Below, in pieces: positions 63,253 through 64,000 of a DNA stretch of 64,000 nucleotides. The stretch comes from Bradyrhizobium sp. CCGUVB4N (lineage in GTDB: Bacteria; Pseudomonadota; Alphaproteobacteria; Rhizobiales; Xanthobacteraceae), in contig NZ_JANADP010000001.1 in assembly GCF_024199945.1 (NCBI RefSeq), positions 8,184,001 to 8,248,000 on the forward strand. Direction: 5' to 3'. The translations under genes and the position numbers were made by a program. How positions within the stretch are numbered: the stretch's first letter is position 1; every line of letters begins with the position of its first letter. The notes under the pieces are model-generated. The model did not search any database, was not told the origin of the DNA, and saw only the letters and a list, made by a program, of their open reading frames with translations.

Positions 63253-63371
63253 ACACACAGGCAACGTCGTTTCATTCCGGGGCGATGCACAAACTTCGCG
63301 CCCGTAATGCACCGGATCTGTGTCGCCTCTGCCCTAGACCTTAATCGATTTTAACGATATCGCTGCCCTCA

Positions 63372-63995
63372 ATGAGGGAAGCGTCATCCATCTTGCGCCG
63401 CGCCGGTTCGCGCGGGCTCGCGGTCATGCTGCTGGCGGCAGCGACCGCGCTGGCCGGCTGCGCCGGAGGCGGCGGTAATGCCGCCAATTCCTATGCGATG
63501 GCGACGCCAAGCGCCGGCTCCGGAGCGACGGTTGCCTTCGAGTCCATCGACGGGCCGCCGCCGCAGGTTTTCGACCGTATGGTCGGCGTGCTCGACAGCG
63601 AATCCAAGCTGCGCAGCCTGTCCGTGGTCTCCCGCGAGGGGACGGCTGCCTTCCGCGTGCGCAGCTACCTCTCCGCCCAGGTGGTCCGCGGCAAGACCGT
63701 GATCGCCTGGGTCTGGGACGTCTACGACGCCAACCAGCAGCGGGCGCTGCGCCTCTCGGGCGAGGAACCGACCACGGCCAAGGGTGGCCGCGACCCATGG
63801 ACTGCCGCCGACGACCTCGTGCTGCGGAAGATCGCCCAGGCCGGATTCAGCGGACTTTCCAATATGATCAACGGTGCTCCGGGTGATGCGCCGGGCCCGG
63901 TTCCCGGCCTGCGCGGGCCCGCGGTGGCGAGCGTGACGCCGGAGGCGGCGGTGCCGGAGGTGCCGGCCTCGGCGCTCGGCTACGCCCAGCAATAA
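63372..63995 (+). CDS. lipoprotein of unknown function
   Basis: A 207-residue protein with lipobox LAGC (residues ~26-29 in ATALAGCAGGGG), so a substrate of Lgt, encoded just upstream. The mature domain (FESIDGPPPQVFDRMVGVLD, then AAFRVRSYLSAQVV) is a compact alpha+beta fold not recognised. The C-terminus is Pro/Ala/Val-rich. TTAA-N6-TTAAC lies 17-31 bases upstream (see rejected list). It is widely kept in Rhizobiales. Confidence 0.85.
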   Translation: MREASSILRRAGSRGLAVMLLAAATALAGCAGGGGNAANSYAMATPSAGSGATVAFESIDGPPPQVFDRMVGVLDSESKLRSLSVVSREGTAAFRVRSYLSAQVVRGKTVIAWVWDVYDANQQRALRLSGEEPTTAKGGRDPWTAADDLVLRKIAQAGFSGLSNMINGAPGDAPGPVPGLRGPAVASVTPEAAVPEVPASALGYAQQ

Positions 63996-64000
63996 CCACC

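Noticed and set aside
63341..63355. TTAA-N6-TTAAC just before the lipoprotein gene
   Set aside because: The spacer is six rather than seven bases, which puts the half-sites out of register for CtrA.

Overview
The window looks like chromosomal DNA of an alphaproteobacterium of the order Rhizobiales, most likely Bradyrhizobium or a close relative. The grounds are high GC with strong third-position bias, a phasin gene, a tRNA-His with the alphaproteobacterial A73 form, the alphaproteobacterial type of serC, IsdG-like haem oxygenase and Omp31-like beta-barrel genes, DUF1127, DUF992 and DUF5666 proteins, and many intergenic palindromic repeats. No rRNA, transposase, prophage or CRISPR array is visible.

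Layout. At 1-4186 a type I restriction-modification operon (hsdR, an unknown gene, hsdM) lies on the minus strand and runs off the left edge. It ends against the 3' side of tRNA-His (4509-4585), which suggests a genomic island. Next come a phasin gene and a 1176-residue PAS sensor histidine kinase of PdhS/DivJ/PleC type (6068-9598). From 9613 to 29773 nearly everything is on the minus strand: DUF1127, a flavin monooxygenase, a thiolase, serA and serC, GNAT and GST genes, two outer-membrane beta-barrel proteins, an Fsr-type efflux pump, glmM, two DUF5666 exported paralogues, aroE, a frameshifted DUF1275 gene, and an HTH regulator followed by a SulP transporter. The one plus-strand gene there is lldD.

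From 30228 to 45659: an EF-G-like GTPase, a DUF992 protein, an aspartate aminotransferase, several GST, GNAT and aldo/keto reductase genes, an IsdG-like haem mono-oxygenase, a DUF1800-DUF1501 pair, and TauE divergent from a LysR regulator. From 45834 to 56593: uvrB with a long N-terminal extension, then a run of small and poorly known genes (membrane proteins, two NTF2-like proteins, exported proteins, a tandem MaoC-like pair). From 56612 to the end is conserved housekeeping: ychF, pth and rplY on the minus strand with a ubiK-like gene beyond; then a dienelactone hydrolase, lgt, midA-type methyltransferase, pgeF and a lipoprotein gene on the plus strand.

Regulatory signals read by eye include three TGTGA-N6-TCAC(A/G) palindromes, a full TTAA-N7-TTAAC CtrA-type site before an outer-membrane protein gene, a sigma-70-like promoter with a 17-bp palindrome before the HTH-SulP operon, and several factor-independent terminators. 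At least seven kinds of intergenic inverted repeat, 45-200 bp long, fill the gaps. Function calls rest on motif recognition without database searches.
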